Shown here in pieces: positions 34,684-44,199 of a stretch of 64,000 nt of DNA. The stretch spans positions 1 to 64,000 of the forward strand of contig SCUK01000037.1 in the NCBI GenBank assembly GCA_004297445.1, in the 5' to 3' direction. The position numbers and the translations under genes were made by a program. Under the pieces are notes generated by a model, which was not told the origin of the DNA, searched no databases, and worked only from the letters and a program-made list of their open reading frames with translations. The stretch is from Anaerolineae bacterium (GTDB taxonomy: Bacteria > Chloroflexota > Anaerolineae > Anaerolineales > UBA11579). Every line of letters begins with the position of its first letter. Within the stretch, counting starts at the first letter, position 1.

Positions 34684-34772
34684 TAGCGCCTGCCAAGTAT
34701 GCTGTGAAGTTCTGCACCTCGCCTGTGGCATAATCCCCGGCGAGGAATTTCCTCGTTTGCAAGGAGCCCACC

Positions 34773-36428
34773 ATGACCGGACCCCGCACTGTGCGCGCGC
34801 CGCGCGGCACCCAACTGAGCTGCAAGAACTGGCTGATCGAAGCCGCCTACCGGATGATCCAGAACAACCTGGACCCGGAGGTGGCCGAACGCCCGCAAGA
34901 CCTGGTGGTGTACGGCGGGCGCGGCCAGGCGGCGCGCAACTGGGCGGCGTTCGACGCCATCCTCGACTCGCTCAAGAATCTGGAAGAAGACGAAACCCTG
35001 CTGGTGCAATCCGGCAAGCCGGTGGCAGTGTTCCGCACCCACACCGATGCGCCGCGGGTGCTGATCGCCAACTCCAACCTCGTGCCGCACTGGGCCACCC
35101 AGCAACACTTTGATGAGCTGGCGGCCAAGGGTCTGATGATGTACGGCCAGATGACTGCCGGTTCGTGGATTTACATTGGTACGCAGGGCATATTGCAGGG
35201 CACGTATGAAACGCTGGGGGCGCTGGCGCGCCAGCGCGGCTGGGGTTCGCTGAAGGGCAAGTGGACGCTGACCGCGGGGCTGGGCGGCATGGGCGGCGCG
35301 CAGCCGCTGGCCGTCACGATGAACGAAGGCGTGGCGCTGGTGGTGGAAGTGGACCCGGCGCGCGCCAAACGCCGCCATGAAATCGGCTATGTGGATGAAG
35401 TGGTGGACACGCTGGAAGAAGCGATGACACGCGTGGAAGAACTGGTCAAGCGCAAAGAAGCAAAATCCATCGGGCTGATCGGCAACGCCGCCGAAATCTA
35501 TCCCGAACTGGCGGCGCGCGGCGTGACGCCGGATGTGGTCACCGACCAGACCCCGGCGCATGACGTGATGGCCTACATTCCGGCCGGATTGAGCGTGGCC
35601 GAAGCCGATGAGTTGCGCGCCCGCGACCCGAAAGAATACGAACGGCGTTCAATGGAAAGCATGGCGCGCCACATCGAAGCGATGCTGGCATTCCAGAAAG
35701 CCGGCGCCGAGACATTCGACTACGGCAACAACCTGCGCCAGCGCGCCTACGAATGGGGCGTAAAGAACGCCTTTGACTTCCCCGGTTTCGTGCCGGCCTA
35801 CATCCGGCCTCTGTTCTGCGAAGGCAAGGGGCCGTTCCGCTGGGTGGCTCTCTCCGGTGACCCGGAAGACATCTACAAGACCGACGACGCCATCCGCCAG
35901 TTGTTCCCGGACGACGACCACCTGCAACGCTGGCTGACGATGGCGCGCGAGCGCGTGCCGTTCCAGGGCCTGCCTGCCCGCATCTGCTGGCTGGGCTACG
36001 GCGAGCGCGCCCGCGCCGGCCTGCGATTCAACGAAATGGTGGCAAACGGCGAGGTCAGCGCGCCCATTGTCATCGGCCGCGACCACCTGGACAGCGGCTC
36101 GGTGGCCTCGCCCAACCGCGAGACGGAAGGGATGAAGGACGGCACCGACGCGGTGAGCGACTGGCCGATTCTGAATTTGCTGGTGAACGCGGTGGGCGGC
36201 GCGACGTGGGTGTCGTTCCATCACGGCGGCGGGGTGGGCATCGGCTACAGCCAGCACGCCGGGCAGGTGATTGTAGCGGATGGCACGCCGGAAGCCGCCG
36301 CCCGCATCCAGCGGGTGCTGACGATGGACCCCGGCATGGGCGTGGTGCGGCATGTGGATGCCGGCTACGACGAAGCGATTGCGGCGGCGAAACGGCATGG
36401 AATCAAAGTGCCGATGATGGGGAGGTAG
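34773..36428 (+). CDS. hutU: Urocanate hydratase
   Basis: A 551-residue enzyme of histidine degradation, converting urocanate to imidazolonepropionate with tightly bound NAD. Family motifs are dense: [26 protein letters not shown] (NAD-binding), [20 protein letters not shown] with the conserved Cys region, [18 protein letters not shown] and [16 protein letters not shown]. Length matches the family. No other hut gene is nearby, so the pathway must be completed elsewhere. The ATG is preceded by AAGGAG and a small CGAGGAATTTCCTCG dyad. Confidence 0.97.
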   Translation: MTGPRTVRAPRGTQLSCKNWLIEAAYRMIQNNLDPEVAERPQDLVVYGGRGQAARNWAAFDAILDSLKNLEEDETLLVQSGKPVAVFRTHTDAPRVLIANSNLVPHWATQQHFDELAAKGLMMYGQMTAGSWIYIGTQGILQGTYETLGALARQRGWGSLKGKWTLTAGLGGMGGAQPLAVTMNEGVALVVEVDPARAKRRHEIGYVDEVVDTLEEAMTRVEELVKRKEAKSIGLIGNAAEIYPELAARGVTPDVVTDQTPAHDVMAYIPAGLSVAEADELRARDPKEYERRSMESMARHIEAMLAFQKAGAETFDYGNNLRQRAYEWGVKNAFDFPGFVPAYIRPLFCEGKGPFRWVALSGDPEDIYKTDDAIRQLFPDDDHLQRWLTMARERVPFQGLPARICWLGYGERARAGLRFNEMVANGEVSAPIVIGRDHLDSGSVASPNRETEGMKDGTDAVSDWPILNLLVNAVGGATWVSFHHGGGVGIGYSQHAGQVIVADGTPEAAARIQRVLTMDPGMGVVRHVDAGYDEAIAAAKRHGIKVPMMGR

Positions 36429-36439
36429 GGGCCAGGAAG

Positions 36440-37372
36440 ATGCGTCTGGGGATTGGGTTGGTTCTTTGCATCACATTTCTGATGGTGAGCTGCGCAAGTC
36501 CCACGGCCTCTACCAACTTAGGAACCCCTGTAGCCTCCAGCATGCTTACGACTTCACCCACAGATTCCCCAAACCTTGAAGGAACAGAACCAATAACAGG
36601 GTTGCCTTACCCTGAGGGGTATATTGGACCAGAATGGACATCTCCAAATGGGGAATGGGTAGTTTGGGAAGTTTGCTGCAATCTCAATGTACCTTATGTA
36701 AAAGTTCAACGACTAGACGGTTCAATCTATTGGGATGTTTACAATGGTAACCAACAAGCTAAGGATTGGGGAGATGTTTACATCATTCCTGTTTTCTGGT
36801 CATCTGATGGGCGATTCCTCTTTCTTCAAGTGCCTCCGCCAGGACATGGTCTGGCCCATTACGGTATAAGTACAATCGGGCTACTCAGGCTCGACCTGCA
36901 TAATGGGGAAGTCAAGACCATTCAAGAAGTGGACATATCTATAAACTGTGAAGGTGGTTTCTCCTTAAGTGGTAACCAATAGGCGTATATTTGCAGACAT
37001 GAGCAGCCACTGGTAATTCACTTGCTTGACTTAGAAAGTCTTACTGAGCGATCATTCTATTTTGAGCAACTATTTGAGTATGCTTACGGGGTAGTTTGGT
37101 CTCCAGAGGAAACCCAAATTGCAGTTCTTCTAATGAATTGCCCAGCATGGAAAATTATCGTGATTGATATTCCACAAGAACAGGTTATGGAAATAGTGGA
37201 ATCTTCTGAAGGCGATGTAGAAGAATGCCTATACATAGATTGGTACAGGGCAATTTATCAACCAGCGATGTGGCTAAGTAATGAGGAATTGCTGCTTGAT
37301 ATCCCAAATTCTGAATCTCTTCCCCTAGTGCTGAATATTGTATCTGGCGAATTACAGCCAGTAGAAGAATAG
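36440..37372 (+). pseudogene. Lipoprotein gene interrupted by an in-frame TAG
   Basis: A frame of 311 codons starts MRLGIGLVLCITFLMVSC, with lipobox-like MVSC and a Ser/Thr/Pro linker. It continues as a propeller-like WD40/TolB domain (TSPNGEWVVWE, SSDGRFLFLQ), hits TAG at 36980-36982 after SLSGNQ, and resumes in the same frame with AYICRHEQPLVIHLLDLES through VVWSPEETQIAVLL to the natural stop at 37372. The two parts make one continuous domain, so this is one gene with a nonsense codon. It may be a true pseudogene, a sequencing error or rare readthrough. The segment is clearly more AT-rich than its neighbours. Confidence 0.75.
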
Positions 37373-37428
37373 AAACACAAAACTAAACCTGATTTTCCAA
37401 TCCTGTTTAATCGTATAATCAAGGCAGG

Positions 37429-37911
37429 ATGAAACTCCAATTCGGCGCCCCCCAACCTGGCCCGCGAGCACTTGAAACGCTCCTGGACGATGCCACGGCG
37501 CGTGATATCGTGACAGCCCGCCGCGCCTGCCTGCTGAGTATCCTGTGGCGGCAGCGCGGACTGGCGCGCCCGGCGCTGATGCGCCGGGTGGAGGCCGAAC
37601 TGGGGCGCGGCTGTTTTGGCGAAAAAGCCTGGGAAGATACCTTCCAGCGCGACATGAAAGCGGTGAAACGCGCCTTGCGCGCTGCGGGGCATGAACTGAC
37701 ATACAGCCGGACCAAGGGAAGTGAAGGTTACGTCCTGCGTGGTGAACCACGGCTACACCCGCAGGTGCAGGCTGCCATCCACGGCGCGCTTGCCGAAATA
37801 GATCCGCGCCAGATTCGCGTCTATGCCCGACTCACGCCCGCACAACGATTTCAGCAGGGCGCGGCCATCAGCACGCTGGCACGGGAAGCCAAACAGGCTC
37901 AAGGCACATGA
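37429..37911 (+). CDS. Winged-helix DNA-binding protein, putative antitoxin partner
   Basis: A 160-residue basic protein. Residues 25-105 look like a winged helix: helices ARRACLLSILWRQRG and RPALMRRVEAELG, recognition-type helix DTFQRDMKAVKRALRAAG, and a wing ELTYSRTKGSEGYVLRG. The C-terminal tail has RVYARLTPAQRFQQGAAI, a short helical motif. Its stop overlaps the nucleotidyltransferase start (ATGA), the usual sign of a coupled two-gene module. It is likely an autorepressor and neutralising partner of the downstream enzyme, by analogy with AbiEi-AbiEii and HEPN-MNT-like pairs; this is inference. Confidence 0.65.
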   Translation: MKLQFGAPQPGPRALETLLDDATARDIVTARRACLLSILWRQRGLARPALMRRVEAELGRGCFGEKAWEDTFQRDMKAVKRALRAAGHELTYSRTKGSEGYVLRGEPRLHPQVQAAIHGALAEIDPRQIRVYARLTPAQRFQQGAAISTLAREAKQAQGT

Positions 37912-38504
37912 TGTCATTCGAGGAGTTCCTGAAAAAAATCGTGGCTGCACTGGAGGCTGCCGGGGTTGAGTACCTGCTGGGGGGCGCGCTGGCGGCGTGG
38001 GCATGGGGTGAGCCCCGCGCCACGCAGGATATTGACCTGGTGGTGAACCTGCCGCCGGAAAAGGTCAACGCGCTCTCCAAAGAACTGGAAAAGATTCAAA
38101 TCTATGTCCCCGCGGAGATCATGCTGGACATACTGGCAGAACCACGTGCAGACCTTGCCATCAACGCCATCCACGGCGGGACGGGTTTCAAAGCAGAGTT
38201 CTTTCCACTGCGGGCAGGAGACGACCTCCGGGCCTCGGCGCTGGCGCGCAAAGTACAGGTCAATCTGGGTCCCTCGATTGGAAAAATCTTCGTCCATTCA
38301 CCCGAAGACCTCATTATCTACAAATTGCTGTACTTCAGTCAAAGCCAACAAACCAAACACATCCGCGACATCGGGGCGATATACCAGGCGCGCAAAGCCA
38401 CACTGGACGGGGAGTATATACAGGATTGGGCAGGGATACTGGGGGTTAGAGGACTACTGGATGAAATCTTGAGCCAATTGGGATATACAGGGGCAACAGG
38501 CTGA
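37908..38504 (+). CDS. Nucleotidyltransferase (AbiEii/MNT-like), putative toxin
   Basis: A 198-residue protein of the DNA polymerase-beta-type nucleotidyltransferase superfamily. The active-site pattern is G25-G26 (LLGGALAAWAWG) with the metal-binding D41-x-D43 in RATQDIDLVV. A third acidic residue may come from the RADLAINAI strand. The central SPEDLIIYKLLYFSQS and the DI..I motif after it are typical of AbiEii/DUF6036-like proteins. An alternative ATG lies three bases on (37911). The last residues and stop codon (TGATG, stop) are encoded by the palindromic repeat at 38488-38518. It could transfer nucleotides to tRNA or a protein. Confidence 0.75.
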   Translation: MMSFEEFLKKIVAALEAAGVEYLLGGALAAWAWGEPRATQDIDLVVNLPPEKVNALSKELEKIQIYVPAEIMLDILAEPRADLAINAIHGGTGFKAEFFPLRAGDDLRASALARKVQVNLGPSIGKIFVHSPEDLIIYKLLYFSQSQQTKHIRDIGAIYQARKATLDGEYIQDWAGILGVRGLLDEILSQLGYTGATG

Positions 38505-38518
38505 AGCCCGCTGTCTGC
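38488..38518. repeat. 31-bp palindromic repeat at the nucleotidyltransferase stop
   Basis: Same 31-base unit as 32817-32847 with two differences. The TGA of its GGCTGAAGCC core is the stop codon of the nucleotidyltransferase gene (38502-38504). It ends six bases before the carbonic anhydrase stop codon. Confidence 0.8.
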
Positions 38519-38523
38519 TTAAG

Positions 38524-39087
38524 CTAATCCAGGAATCGCACGGATCCGGAGTCCAGGTCATAATAGCCGCCGGACACGGCGAGCGAACCAGAGGCGAGGC
38601 GGGCGGCGAGCAACGGCGCGCGGCTGATGACCTCAATGGATTGGCGGATGTTGGCGAGGATGGCGGCATGGTAGTCTGGCGCCCCGACCACCGCCGGGCG
38701 GATGACGCCAATCACCTCTTCCAGATGACCCGCGTAGGACTCGCCGCTCATGGCGGCCTTAATCGCCCCACAGTTTTCATGCCCCAGCACCAGGATGAGA
38801 TTCACACCCAGCGCATTGACGGCAAACTCCAGCGAGCCCAGCGCCTCCGGCGAGGCGATGTTGCCCGCCAGGCGCGCCACGAACAGGTCGCCGATGCCGG
38901 TATCAAACAGCATTTCACACACCACGCGCGAGTCGGAACAGGTCAGCACCGCGGCAAACGGGTCCTGGGATTGTGGGTCCACGTCAAAATCTTCAAGGAC
39001 GCGGACGTAGGTATGCGGTTCGTTGTTTTGAAACCGGAGGTTTCCGGCCTTAAGACGTTCCAGAGCTTCCGCAGGGCTGACGGACAT
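38524..39087 (-). CDS. Beta-class carbonic anhydrase
   Basis: A 187-residue zinc enzyme interconverting carbon dioxide and bicarbonate. The zinc ligands C50 (with the C50-S-D52-S-R54 dyad), H103 and C106 (GHENCGAI) are all present, and the length fits short beta-CAs. There is no signal peptide, so it is cytoplasmic. It lies downstream of the Rrf2 regulator on the same strand with a 92-base gap, which may mean shared control. Confidence 0.94.
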   Translation of the reverse strand: MSVSPAEALERLKAGNLRFQNNEPHTYVRVLEDFDVDPQSQDPFAAVLTCSDSRVVCEMLFDTGIGDLFVARLAGNIASPEALGSLEFAVNALGVNLILVLGHENCGAIKAAMSGESYAGHLEEVIGVIRPAVVGAPDYHAAILANIRQSIEVISRAPLLAARLASGSLAVSGGYYDLDSGSVRFLD

Positions 39088-39179
39088 GTCCGTGTTATAT
39101 CACTGAACCGCAGACGCGCGTGCGCCCGCTTGCGCGGGCGCACAAAACGGTCCGGCGCCAGAGGCGACCAGTCCGTCAA

Positions 39180-39608
39180 TTACGGTTTGATGGCCGCCGG
39201 TTGAATCAGGTTCGGGCGGAGGAACTGGGCAAAGTTGGTGGCGCGCAGGCGTTCCACCAGGTCGGCCTGGGCGGCGCTCCACACCGTGCGCATGGGACAT
39301 TCGTGCATCGGGCACTCGTACTCGCCGCTCACGCACTCGTTGAGCAAAATCGGGCCGTCAATGGCTTCGACGACGTCCAACAGGGTGATCTCTTCCGGCG
39401 AGCGCGCCAGCAGCACTCCGCCGCGGGCCCCGCGCATCGTTTGCAGCAGCCCGGCCACCGAGAGCTGGGCGATAATTTTGGCGAGGAATGAAAGCGGGAT
39501 TTCCTGGTCTTCGGCAATCTGGCTGGTGGAGGCCTTCTGATTCACCCCCAGTTGTGCCAGATACAGTATGGCTCTTACAGCGTAGTCCGCTTGGCGCGTG
39601 ATTTGCAT
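39180..39608 (-). CDS. Rrf2-family transcriptional regulator, probable Fe-S sensor
   Basis: A 142-residue Rrf2/IscR/NsrR-type regulator. The winged helix starts MQITRQADYAVRAILYLA and includes IPLSFLAKIIAQLSVAGL and RGARGGVLLAR (the wing). Three cysteines C92, C99 and C104 (Cx6Cx4C) lie where IscR and NsrR bind an iron-sulfur cluster, though the spacing is not the IscR form. It may sense iron-sulfur status, nitric oxide or redox. It is divergent from ugd, and a dyad at 39635-39649 sits about 30 bases upstream of its start. Confidence 0.9.
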   Translation of the reverse strand: MQITRQADYAVRAILYLAQLGVNQKASTSQIAEDQEIPLSFLAKIIAQLSVAGLLQTMRGARGGVLLARSPEEITLLDVVEAIDGPILLNECVSGEYECPMHECPMRTVWSAAQADLVERLRATNFAQFLRPNLIQPAAIKP

Positions 39609-39634
39609 AATGGGCCCTCTAAACCGATATTTGG

Positions 39635-39649
39635 ATAGAAATTCTCTAT
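39635..39649. promoter_or_regulatory. Candidate Rrf2-binding dyad
   Basis: ATAGAAATTCTCTAT shows dyad symmetry (ATAGA...TCTAT; also AGAAATTCT) in an AT-rich stretch of the 210-base divergent region between the Rrf2 gene and ugd. Position suggests autoregulation; no second copy was found to support it. Confidence 0.3.
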
Positions 39650-39818
39650 ATACAGATTCTAGATTGGCGGCAGGCTTTCACAAGGGACGGGTGTCCTTAT
39701 TAAATTGGGACATTTAACCTCCGAGTAAGAGGTAAGACCATCCATGATAAGATTGCCGCGCTTAACGGCAAACGTACGGCTGCACGTTCCGGCCGGCACC
39801 CTTGATGGAGGCAGTTTC

Positions 39819-41153
39819 ATGAAGCAAATCACCGTGGTGGGCGTGGGCTATGTGGGGCTGGTCACCGCCGCCTGTTTCAGCGACCTGGGGAACAAGGTCC
39901 TGGCTCTGGATATCGATGAAAAGAAAATCAAGTCCCTGGAAGACGGCAAGATGCCGATCTATGAACCGGGGCTGGAGGAACTGGTTGAGCGCAATGTGAA
40001 AGCCGGCCGCATCCAGTTCACGACCTCTTACGGCGATGCTTTGAAAGACGCGGAGTTCGTCTTTATCTGCGTGGCAACGCCATCCGGCGCGGATGGTGAA
40101 GCCGACCTGAAATATGTGGAAGCGGCAGCGCGCACCATCGCCGAGACGATGACAGCGCCGCTGATTGTCATTAACAAGTCCACCGTGCCGGTAGGCACCG
40201 GCGACTGGGTAGCGGACATTATCCGCAAGCACCAGAAGGAAGCGATCCCGTTCTGGGTGGTATCCTGTCCGGAATTCCTGCGCGAAGGTTCCGCCATTGC
40301 CGACTTCATGAACCCGCACCGCACGGTGTGCGGCTCGCTGGACCGTGAAGCGGCCGAGAAGGTGGCGCAACTGCACCTGCCGCTGCGCGCGCCGCAGGTC
40401 ATCACCGACCTGCGCACCGCCGAGATGATTAAGTACGCCTCCAACGCCTTCCTGGCGACCAAAATTTCGTTCATTAATGAAATCGCCAACATCTGCGAGC
40501 AACTGGGAGCCGACGTGGTGGAAGTGGCCGCCGGGATGGGCTTTGATGAGCGCATCGGGCATCACTTCCTCAACGCCGGGCTGGGCTATGGCGGGTCGTG
40601 TTTCCCCAAGGATGTGAAGGCGCTGGCCTTCATGGCCGAAGAGATGGGAGTTGAGCCGAAGATTTTGAGCGCGGTGATGAAGACCAACGATGACCGCCGC
40701 GCAAAAGTCGTGGCGCGGCTTGCCGACATGCTGGGCGGGTTGAAGGGAAAGACCGTGGGCATGCTGGGGCTGGCATTCAAGCCGAATACAGATGATATGC
40801 GCGACGCGCCGGCGCTGGATATTGCCGAGGCGCTGCTGGCAGCCGGTGCAATTGTGCGCGGCTATGACCCGGTGGCGATGGAAGTGGCCGCGCCGCTGAT
40901 GCCAAAGGTGAAGATGATGGCTGATCCGTACACGCTGGCGCAGGGCTGTGATGCGCTGATCGTCAATACGGAATGGAATGAGTTCAAGAACCTGGACCTG
41001 GAGCAGTTGAAGGGCATCCTCAAGCAGCCGGTAATCATGGATGGCCGCAACATTTACGACCCGGCCAAGATGGAAGCACTGGGATTCCAGTACGCCGGCG
41101 TGGGGCGGGGCTTTGGGACCAACGGCGCAAAGACGGAGATTCATGTCGGCTGA
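39819..41153 (+). CDS. ugd: UDP-glucose 6-dehydrogenase
   Basis: A 444-residue enzyme oxidising UDP-glucose to UDP-glucuronate. NAD loop [15 protein letters not shown]205 in [11 protein letters not shown] and catalytic C261 in [10 protein letters not shown] are the classic Ugd residues. The start at MKQITVV is preferred over an earlier in-frame ATG because of the GGAGG box and family alignment. UDP-glucuronate would feed the 4-epimerase at 27729. Its stop lies 11 bases inside the following methyltransferase gene. Confidence 0.95.
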   Translation: MKQITVVGVGYVGLVTAACFSDLGNKVLALDIDEKKIKSLEDGKMPIYEPGLEELVERNVKAGRIQFTTSYGDALKDAEFVFICVATPSGADGEADLKYVEAAARTIAETMTAPLIVINKSTVPVGTGDWVADIIRKHQKEAIPFWVVSCPEFLREGSAIADFMNPHRTVCGSLDREAAEKVAQLHLPLRAPQVITDLRTAEMIKYASNAFLATKISFINEIANICEQLGADVVEVAAGMGFDERIGHHFLNAGLGYGGSCFPKDVKALAFMAEEMGVEPKILSAVMKTNDDRRAKVVARLADMLGGLKGKTVGMLGLAFKPNTDDMRDAPALDIAEALLAAGAIVRGYDPVAMEVAAPLMPKVKMMADPYTLAQGCDALIVNTEWNEFKNLDLEQLKGILKQPVIMDGRNIYDPAKMEALGFQYAGVGRGFGTNGAKTEIHVG

Positions 41154-42045
41154 GGAACGCGACGACAACCCACCGGTCTGCGACTACGAAGGCTCTGACT
41201 ATCAGGAGCGCTTCTGGGAACAGGGCGGGCGAGCCTATGAAGACGGCGCAGAGGCAGTGGCCCTGCGCCGCTTGCTGCCCAGCGGCGGCCGGCTGTTGCT
41301 GGAAGTCGGCGCGGGAGCCGGGCGCAACACGCCGCGCTATACAGGCTACGAGCGCATCGTACTGATGGATTATTCCAGCACCCAACTGGCGCAGGCGCAG
41401 GCGCGGCTGGGACAAAGTGAGAAATATATTTATGTGGCGGCGGATGTGTACCGGCTGCCGTTCGTAGATGGGTTGTTCGACGGGGCGACGATGATTCGGG
41501 TGCTGCATCACATGGCCGAGCCGGAAAAGGCGCTGGCGCAGGTGCGCTCGGCACTGCAGCCGGGGGCGGTGTTCATCCTGGAGTACGCCAACAAACTCAA
41601 TCTGAAAGCCATTCTGCGCTACCTGCTGCGGAAACAAACGTGGAGTCCGTTCAGCGAAGAGCCGGTGGAGTTCATGGCGCTGAATTTCGACTTCCACCCG
41701 CGGGCGGTGCGGCGGTATCTGCGGAATGCGGGGTTCAGCGTTGGCCGCATCCTGACGGTGTCACACTTCCGCATCGGAATTCTGAAGCGGCTGGTGCCGA
41801 CGCGCCTGCTGGTATGGTTGGATTCGCTCGCCAGTTTGACCGGACCGCTGTGGCAATTCTCACCCAGCGTATTCGTGCGGGCGGAAGCGGTGGGCAGTAC
41901 TGCAAAGGCCGCGACCGGGGCTTTCTTCAAATGCCCGGCATGTGGCACGGCGCTGCCGGAGGCGAAGGGCGGTGTGCTGGCGTGTGGGAATGGGCACCGC
42001 TGGGGAGTGAAGGACGGCATCTACAATTTCAAGGAGATGCTGTAA
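41143..42045 (+). CDS. SAM-dependent methyltransferase with C-terminal zinc-ribbon-like domain
   Basis: A 300-residue protein. Residues 1-175 form a class I methyltransferase with motif [17 protein letters not shown], acidic strand-2 end VLMDYSS, and [20 protein letters not shown]. The C-terminal 40 residues contain [16 protein letters not shown] and [18 protein letters not shown], a four-cysteine Trm112/zinc-ribbon-like module that may activate or anchor the enzyme. The start at 41143 overlaps ugd, so both are one transcript. Acceptor unknown. Confidence 0.85.
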   Translation: MSAEERDDNPPVCDYEGSDYQERFWEQGGRAYEDGAEAVALRRLLPSGGRLLLEVGAGAGRNTPRYTGYERIVLMDYSSTQLAQAQARLGQSEKYIYVAADVYRLPFVDGLFDGATMIRVLHHMAEPEKALAQVRSALQPGAVFILEYANKLNLKAILRYLLRKQTWSPFSEEPVEFMALNFDFHPRAVRRYLRNAGFSVGRILTVSHFRIGILKRLVPTRLLVWLDSLASLTGPLWQFSPSVFVRAEAVGSTAKAATGAFFKCPACGTALPEAKGGVLACGNGHRWGVKDGIYNFKEML

Positions 42046-42057
42046 AGGCAAAATATA

Positions 42058-42085
42058 TCTCACGCAAAGCCGCCAAGGCGCAAAG
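42058..42085 (+). repeat. Dispersed CGCAAAGxCGCAAAG repeat
   Basis: CACGCAAAGCCGCCAAGGCGCAAAG starts 13 bases after the methyltransferase stop. It resembles 50636-50663 and, more weakly, 52742-52775. The remainder of the 226-base gap holds the CCACAGATAAACAC repeat and a terminator. Confidence 0.6.
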
Positions 42086-42120
42086 AAAAACCACAGAGAA
42101 AAGCAGGGTCAAAGGCTTTT

Positions 42121-42150
42121 GACCACAGATAAACACAGATCGACACGGAT
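42121..42150 (+). repeat. Dispersed repeat, CCACAGATAAACACAGAT type
   Basis: Second copy of the element at 1740-1759, here extended with a half-repeat CGACACGGAT. It sits just before the terminator hairpin at 42157. Confidence 0.65.
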
Positions 42151-42156
42151 GTGACG

Positions 42157-42187
42157 AAAGACGACCAGCGGGTGGCTGGTCGTCTTT
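42157..42187. terminator. Intrinsic terminator between convergent genes
   Basis: A perfect 13-bp stem, AAAGACGACCAGC (42157-42169) with GCTGGTCGTCTTT (42175-42187), and a 5-base loop. The T-rich flank on each side allows it to end both the ugd/methyltransferase transcript and the opposing DsbA-like gene. Confidence 0.85.
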
Positions 42188-42271
42188 GTTAATAGGGCTT
42201 GTTGGACCGGCAAAGGCATCTGCAATTGTGCGGACCTTCGCGAGATTTCCTTCGACTACGCTCTGGACAGG

Positions 42272-43021
42272 CTATTGGCCGTTGAGTTCACCGTCGATGA
42301 CCTGGGCGAAGACCGAGTAGGGCTGTGCGCCGATGACCGGGATGCCGTTGATGAAGAACGTGGGGGTGGATGAAACACCGAGGTTGGCGGCGTAGCTGTA
42401 ATCATCGGCAACGGCCTGGGAATAACGGCGCTCTTCAACGCACTCGGAGAAGTCATTCATGTCGAGATTGAGGCTCTCGGCGTATTGCAGGTAGGCATCG
42501 GCGCCGAGGCCAAGGGTCTGCTGCCAGAGAAGCGAGTGAAACTCCCAGAACATTCCCTGCTCATCGGCGCAGTGGGCGGCCTCGGCGGCGGGGATGGCGT
42601 TGGGATGAATGCTGCTCAGCGGGAAATCCTTGAAGACATAGCGGATATCATCGCCATAGGCGGCAAGCAACTGGTCGCGCACTTCCAAATTGTGGCGGCG
42701 GCAGTAGGGGCATTCGAAGTCACTGAACTCGACGATGGTGACCGGCGCGTCATCGGGACCGAAGACCGGGTCGTTCTCGCCGATGGGAATGTCGTAGCGA
42801 GTGATGGCCTGCCCGCCGGTGGTCGTGGTCTGGGTTGTGTTGGCCGCCGGAGAGGCTGCGCCGCCGCGACCCCAGACGAGATAACCGATGAGGAGGCCAA
42901 TGCCGAAGAAAATCGGGAGCAGGGCCGCGAAGAAATGCGTGCGCTTGAAGGTAAAGGTGATGCGGTCGTCCTCCGGGGCGGTGACGCCGGGTTCAATGTC
43001 GGGGGTGGTTTCGTCAGTCAT
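42272..43021 (-). CDS. Membrane-anchored DsbA-like thiol oxidoreductase
   Basis: A 249-residue protein: acidic cytoplasmic tail, one transmembrane helix (about 29-50), a Thr-rich linker, then a thioredoxin fold with active site C104-P-Y-C107 (EFSDFECPYCRRH) and a cis-proline loop STPTFFINGIPV. Two further cysteines (AAHCADEQ and SECVEERR) are placed as in DsbA-type proteins that carry a second, structural disulfide. It likely forms disulfides in proteins outside the membrane. It is followed closely by the methyltransferase gene on the same strand. Confidence 0.9.
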   Translation of the reverse strand: MTDETTPDIEPGVTAPEDDRITFTFKRTHFFAALLPIFFGIGLLIGYLVWGRGGAASPAANTTQTTTTGGQAITRYDIPIGENDPVFGPDDAPVTIVEFSDFECPYCRRHNLEVRDQLLAAYGDDIRYVFKDFPLSSIHPNAIPAAEAAHCADEQGMFWEFHSLLWQQTLGLGADAYLQYAESLNLDMNDFSECVEERRYSQAVADDYSYAANLGVSSTPTFFINGIPVIGAQPYSVFAQVIDGELNGQ

Positions 43022-43029
43022 GGCGAGGA

Positions 43030-44199
43030 TTATAGCATCTGACCTGCGATGATGACGATGTGCTGGCCGGCGTGGTGGGTGAGGAACAGCGTGCGCTCTT
43101 CAGGACCGTCCAGCTTGATGTCGCGGGCAAGTTCGTCCGGGTCCAGCGGCGAGCCGCGCTTCTTGATGGTGAGTCGGCCGACGTTCCGTTCACGCAGGGT
43201 TTCGCGCAAGCGTTTGAGGCTGAAGGGCATCCAGTCTTCAACGGCCCAGGCACGGGCGTAGGGAGTGGGGGTGTAGGAATCGGCGGTGAGGTAGGCAATC
43301 TGCGGGTCAAGGAGGGCCGCGTTGAGCTGCGCGCCAACAGTGGTGACGAGGCCGGCGCGCAGGATAGCGGCGTCCGGTTCGTAGAGGAAGGCACGCGGCG
43401 GGCTGGTGGGCAGGTCGGGGACGTGGTCATCGGTGAGGGTGTGGCCGCCAGGGAGGAGCGTGGCGCGGCGATCCGCGGTTTTTAATGGGCCAAACCACAG
43501 GACGGCTTCCTTGAGATCACCATCTTGCGAGACGAATTCAATTTCGCAGTCGTAGCCGTCCAGCTCATCAAGGTCAACGCCGGGGCTGACCTTGACGGCG
43601 AGGGCCGGGAGATGCGGCAGCCAGGCGCGCAGGACGGAGAGGGGCGGTGCGTAGTCTTCGACGGTGTGGGCGCGGCGGCCATCGGCATCGCGGCGGGCGG
43701 GATCAAAGAAGGCCGCCATGCCGGAATGGAGGGAGAGTGGAAGGTGATGTAGGTCGGCGTGGACGAAGTGGGCGGGGAGGTTGAGGGCGGCGGCGTTGGC
43801 CCGGGCGATGGCGAGGCGCAGGGGGTCATGGTCAATGCCGAGGACGGGGGCGCAGGTTGCCAGGGCCAGAGCATCGCCGCCGATGGAGCAGGCGAGGTCG
43901 AGGATGCGGGGGAAGCCGGCGAAGCGGACAGCGCGGTGCGCGCTGACGGCGTGGGGCGTGGCCTGTTCGAGGGCTTCGCGGGTGAAGTACATGCGGTCGG
44001 CGAGGGGGAATTTGGCGACGGCTTCGCGGCGCAGGATGGCGGTTTCGAGGGCGGCGCGGGCGAGGTCGCGCGGGTAGCGTTTGGAGAGAGATTGAAAATC
44101 CGTGAGGAAGTCCTTTTCGCGGGGTTCAAAGGCAGCGGCATCGACAAGGACTTTCTGGCCGGCGGGGGTGAGGAGGGTACGGAAGGAGTCGAGGTCCAT
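43030..44199 (-). CDS. THUMP-like class I SAM methyltransferase
   Basis: A 389-residue protein starting MDLDSFRTLLTPAGQ. An N-terminal helical region (1-90) is followed by the SAM domain with ILDLACSIGGDALALA and VLGIDHDPLRLAIARANA, then FFDPARRDADGRRAH and LAVKVSPGVDLDEL. The C-terminus ends GSPLDPDELARDIKL...HHAGQHIVIIAG, the THUMP-like domain of the PG_1098 family. Members are thought to be RNA or small-molecule methyltransferases, but the substrate is not known. The last part of the gene overlaps no neighbour; the gap to the DsbA gene is eight bases. Confidence 0.82.
   Translation of the reverse strand: MDLDSFRTLLTPAGQKVLVDAAAFEPREKDFLTDFQSLSKRYPRDLARAALETAILRREAVAKFPLADRMYFTREALEQATPHAVSAHRAVRFAGFPRILDLACSIGGDALALATCAPVLGIDHDPLRLAIARANAAALNLPAHFVHADLHHLPLSLHSGMAAFFDPARRDADGRRAHTVEDYAPPLSVLRAWLPHLPALAVKVSPGVDLDELDGYDCEIEFVSQDGDLKEAVLWFGPLKTADRRATLLPGGHTLTDDHVPDLPTSPPRAFLYEPDAAILRAGLVTTVGAQLNAALLDPQIAYLTADSYTPTPYARAWAVEDWMPFSLKRLRETLRERNVGRLTIKKRGSPLDPDELARDIKLDGPEERTLFLTHHAGQHIVIIAGQML

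Noticed and set aside
39762-41168. A 468-codon open frame antisense to ugd
   Set aside because: Antisense shadow of a gene with full catalytic motifs; its His/Arg-rich translation matches no family.
42157-42187. Part of the dispersed repeat family at 42058-42150
   Set aside because: Its arms share no sequence with the repeats and it has the stem and T-run of a terminator.
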